This document shows positions 4,581-5,716 of a stretch of DNA of 5,716 nucleotides, piece by piece. Source of the DNA: an uncultured Cloacibacillus sp. (GTDB taxonomy: Bacteria > Synergistota > Synergistia > Synergistales > Synergistaceae). The notes below the pieces were generated by a model, which worked only from the letters and a program-made list of their open reading frames with translations, searched no databases and was not told where the DNA came from. The stretch lies in contig UQVV01000127.1 of NCBI GenBank assembly GCA_900544635.1, positions 1 to 5,716 of the forward strand, read 5' to 3'. Position numbers and translations under genes: made by a program. How positions within the stretch are numbered: position 1 is the first letter of the stretch; every line of letters starts with the position of its first letter.

Positions 4581-5716
4581 TTACGGCTTCACCAGCGGAA
4601 GGTCGGGGTTGCCGGCCCAGGCCTGGAAGCCAGCGTCGTAGCTCTGGCTCTTCGTGAAGCCCGCGTAGCGCAGGAGCATCGTGACGAAGGCCGAGCGGAC
4701 GCCCGCCGTATCGTAGACGACTATCTCGGTGTCGGTCGTGATTCCGTAGGGGGCGAGCAGCGCGGCGACTTCCTCGGCGCTCTTGAAGTGTCCCTGCTCC
4801 GTCACGAAGTTCTCGCGCGAGATGTTGACCGCGCCGGGGAGGTGTCCCGCGCGCTTCTCCTGGAACGGGCGGATTTTTCCGTTGAATTCGGGCTGCGTGC
4901 GCACGTCGATGATTGCGAGGCCCGGCTTGCCGAGGTTGTCGTTTATCCACTGCGTCGTCGCGGTGTAGTTCGGCGCGTACTTGCTTATCGTGAAGGCGAC
5001 GGTCTTGGCCTTGACCTTGTTCTTCGCGAGCTGTCCGCCCGCGGCCTTCCACGCGCCTATGCCGCCTTCGAGTATTTTTGCGTTCTTAATTCCGGCCTGG
5101 CGGAGTATCCAGAGCGTCCAGCCGCTCTGCCCCCAGCCGCCCGCGTCGCAGTAGGCGACTACGGTCTTTTTGCCGTTGATGCCGAGCGCGCCTATGCGCT
5201 TCGCCATCGTAGCCTCGGGCCATATCGTTCCCCATTTGTCAGTGCCCTGCTTCGCGTTCATGTTCGCGAAGTAGGTCCACGGCGCGTTGACCGCTCCGGG
5301 GATGTGGCCGCCGAGGTAGAGGCTTTCGGGGCGCGCGTCAACGAGCACGACGTTCTTGATGTTGGCCTTGAGCCAGTCGGCGCTGACGAGGATGCTCTCT
5401 CTCGTCTCGGGCGTTCCGGCCTGCATCGGCGACGGGTTCAGCGGGCGTCCCGCGGGAACCTCCGCAGAGGCGGGAGCGGCCGGGGCTGCGGCCGCTGCGG
5501 GCTGCGCCGGTATCTCTACCGTCGCGGGCTGCGCTGGCGTTTCAGGAGCGGGCTGCGCTTCGGGCGCGGAGGGCTGAGGCTCCGGCGCGGACTCCTCCGC
5601 CGGCTCCGCGGCGTCCTGCGCCGGGACCGCGACTACTCCGCGGTTGTTGCCGGCGTCTCCGGCTTCCTGCGCGGCCTGCTGCGCCGCCTGCGCGGCTTCC
5701 ATTGCGGCCTGCGCGG
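4581..5716 (-). CDS. Tandem rhodanese-domain sulfurtransferase-like protein, 5' end outside window
   Basis: At least 377 residues. The frame stays open through the right edge (AQAA precedes the Met at 5702), so that Met is internal and the true start and any signal peptide are not seen. Numbered from this Met: residues 1 to about 100 are Ala/Gln- then Pro/Ala/Glu-rich with PAQPA-type repeats, like a disordered linker. Rhodanese domain 1 spans about 103-224 (VDAR 121-124, GHIPGAVN 132-139, loop YCDAGGWGQS with C185). Domain 2 spans about 246-371 (IDVR 265-268, GHLPGAVN 286-293, loop YDTAGVRS with D331). Rhodaneses move sulfane sulfur from donors such as thiosulfate or 3-mercaptopyruvate to a thiol via a loop cysteine. 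Here that cysteine is in domain 1 and absent from domain 2, the reverse of classical two-domain enzymes. The linker suggests an exported or tethered protein, but this is inference. A single-gene unit as far as visible. Confidence 0.9.
   Translation of the reverse strand, partial: AQAAMEAAQAAQQAAQEAGDAGNNRGVVAVPAQDAAEPAEESAPEPQPSAPEAQPAPETPAQPATVEIPAQPAAAAAPAAPASAEVPAGRPLNPSPMQAGTPETRESILVSADWLKANIKNVVLVDARPESLYLGGHIPGAVNAPWTYFANMNAKQGTDKWGTIWPEATMAKRIGALGINGKKTVVAYCDAGGWGQSGWTLWILRQAGIKNAKILEGGIGAWKAAGGQLAKNKVKAKTVAFTISKYAPNYTATTQWINDNLGKPGLAIIDVRTQPEFNGKIRPFQEKRAGHLPGAVNISRENFVTEQGHFKSAEEVAALLAPYGITTDTEIVVYDTAGVRSAFVTMLLRYAGFTKSQSYDAGFQAWAGNPDLPLVKP
5443..5716 (-). repeat. Low-complexity coding DNA for an Ala/Pro/Glu/Gln-rich segment
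   Basis: This part of the rhodanese gene encodes a low-complexity region: AAQ-type units next to the window edge, then EPQPSAPEAQ and three PAQPA units, then an Ala run before AEVPAGRP. The DNA is correspondingly repetitive (GCC/GCG/CAG codons) and may vary in length between strains. It is a linker rather than a folded domain. Confidence 0.7.

Noticed and set aside
4570..5052. 160-codon minus-strand frame overlapping the rhodanese domains
   Set aside because: It is out of frame within a clearly coding region and gives an Arg-rich product without a domain.
5700..5702. ATG at 5702 as the rhodanese gene start
   Set aside because: The frame continues upstream to the window edge with the same Ala/Gln-rich composition, and no ribosome-binding site precedes this codon.

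Overview
The window is a GC-rich bacterial stretch with six protein genes: five on the minus strand and one small gene on the plus strand. Shine-Dalgarno sites are strong in the minus-strand genes. The pairing of a YugP-type membrane zinc protease with an RsmB-type rRNA methyltransferase is familiar from Clostridia and related anaerobes. Together with the base composition this would suit a Synergistota or high-GC clostridial-type anaerobe. The taxonomic call is inference; no marker gene here settles it.

Layout, left to right. (1) 1-897 minus: the N-terminal 299 residues of an RsmB/NOP-family RNA (cytosine-C5) methyltransferase, whose 3' end lies outside the window. (2) 1033-1725 minus: a YugP/COG2738-type membrane zinc metallopeptidase, followed by a rho-independent terminator (967-994). 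(3) 1781-2929 minus: a DegT/DnrJ/EryC1/StrS sugar aminotransferase. (4) 2948-3622 minus: a GntR-family regulator with an FCD domain, 18 nt upstream of the aminotransferase and clearly in one operon with it. (5) 3623-3794: a divergent promoter region with an extended -10 promoter for the regulator and a near-consensus sigma-70 promoter facing right. (6) 3795-4061 plus: an 88-residue two-helix membrane protein of unknown family whose mRNA should start at or next to its ATG (leaderless), ending at a terminator at 4211-4239. (7) 4240-4516: no gene recognised. (8) 4581-5716 minus: a tandem-rhodanese protein with a long Ala/Pro/Glu/Gln-rich N-terminal region that runs off the right edge, ending at a terminator at 4517-4550.

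Functional reading. The regulator probably controls itself and the aminotransferase, and perhaps the divergent small gene. The protease gene has its own TATAAT box but no terminator separates it from the aminotransferase, so read-through is possible. The methyltransferase is insulated from the protease gene by a terminator. The rhodanese gene is a separate unit.

No complete new defence or mobile system is visible, and no tRNA, rRNA, CRISPR array or insertion sequence was found. The best leads are the leaderless small membrane-protein gene, the rhodanese protein whose reactive cysteine sits in the first domain while the second carries aspartate, and a palindrome filling the spacer of the small gene's promoter.
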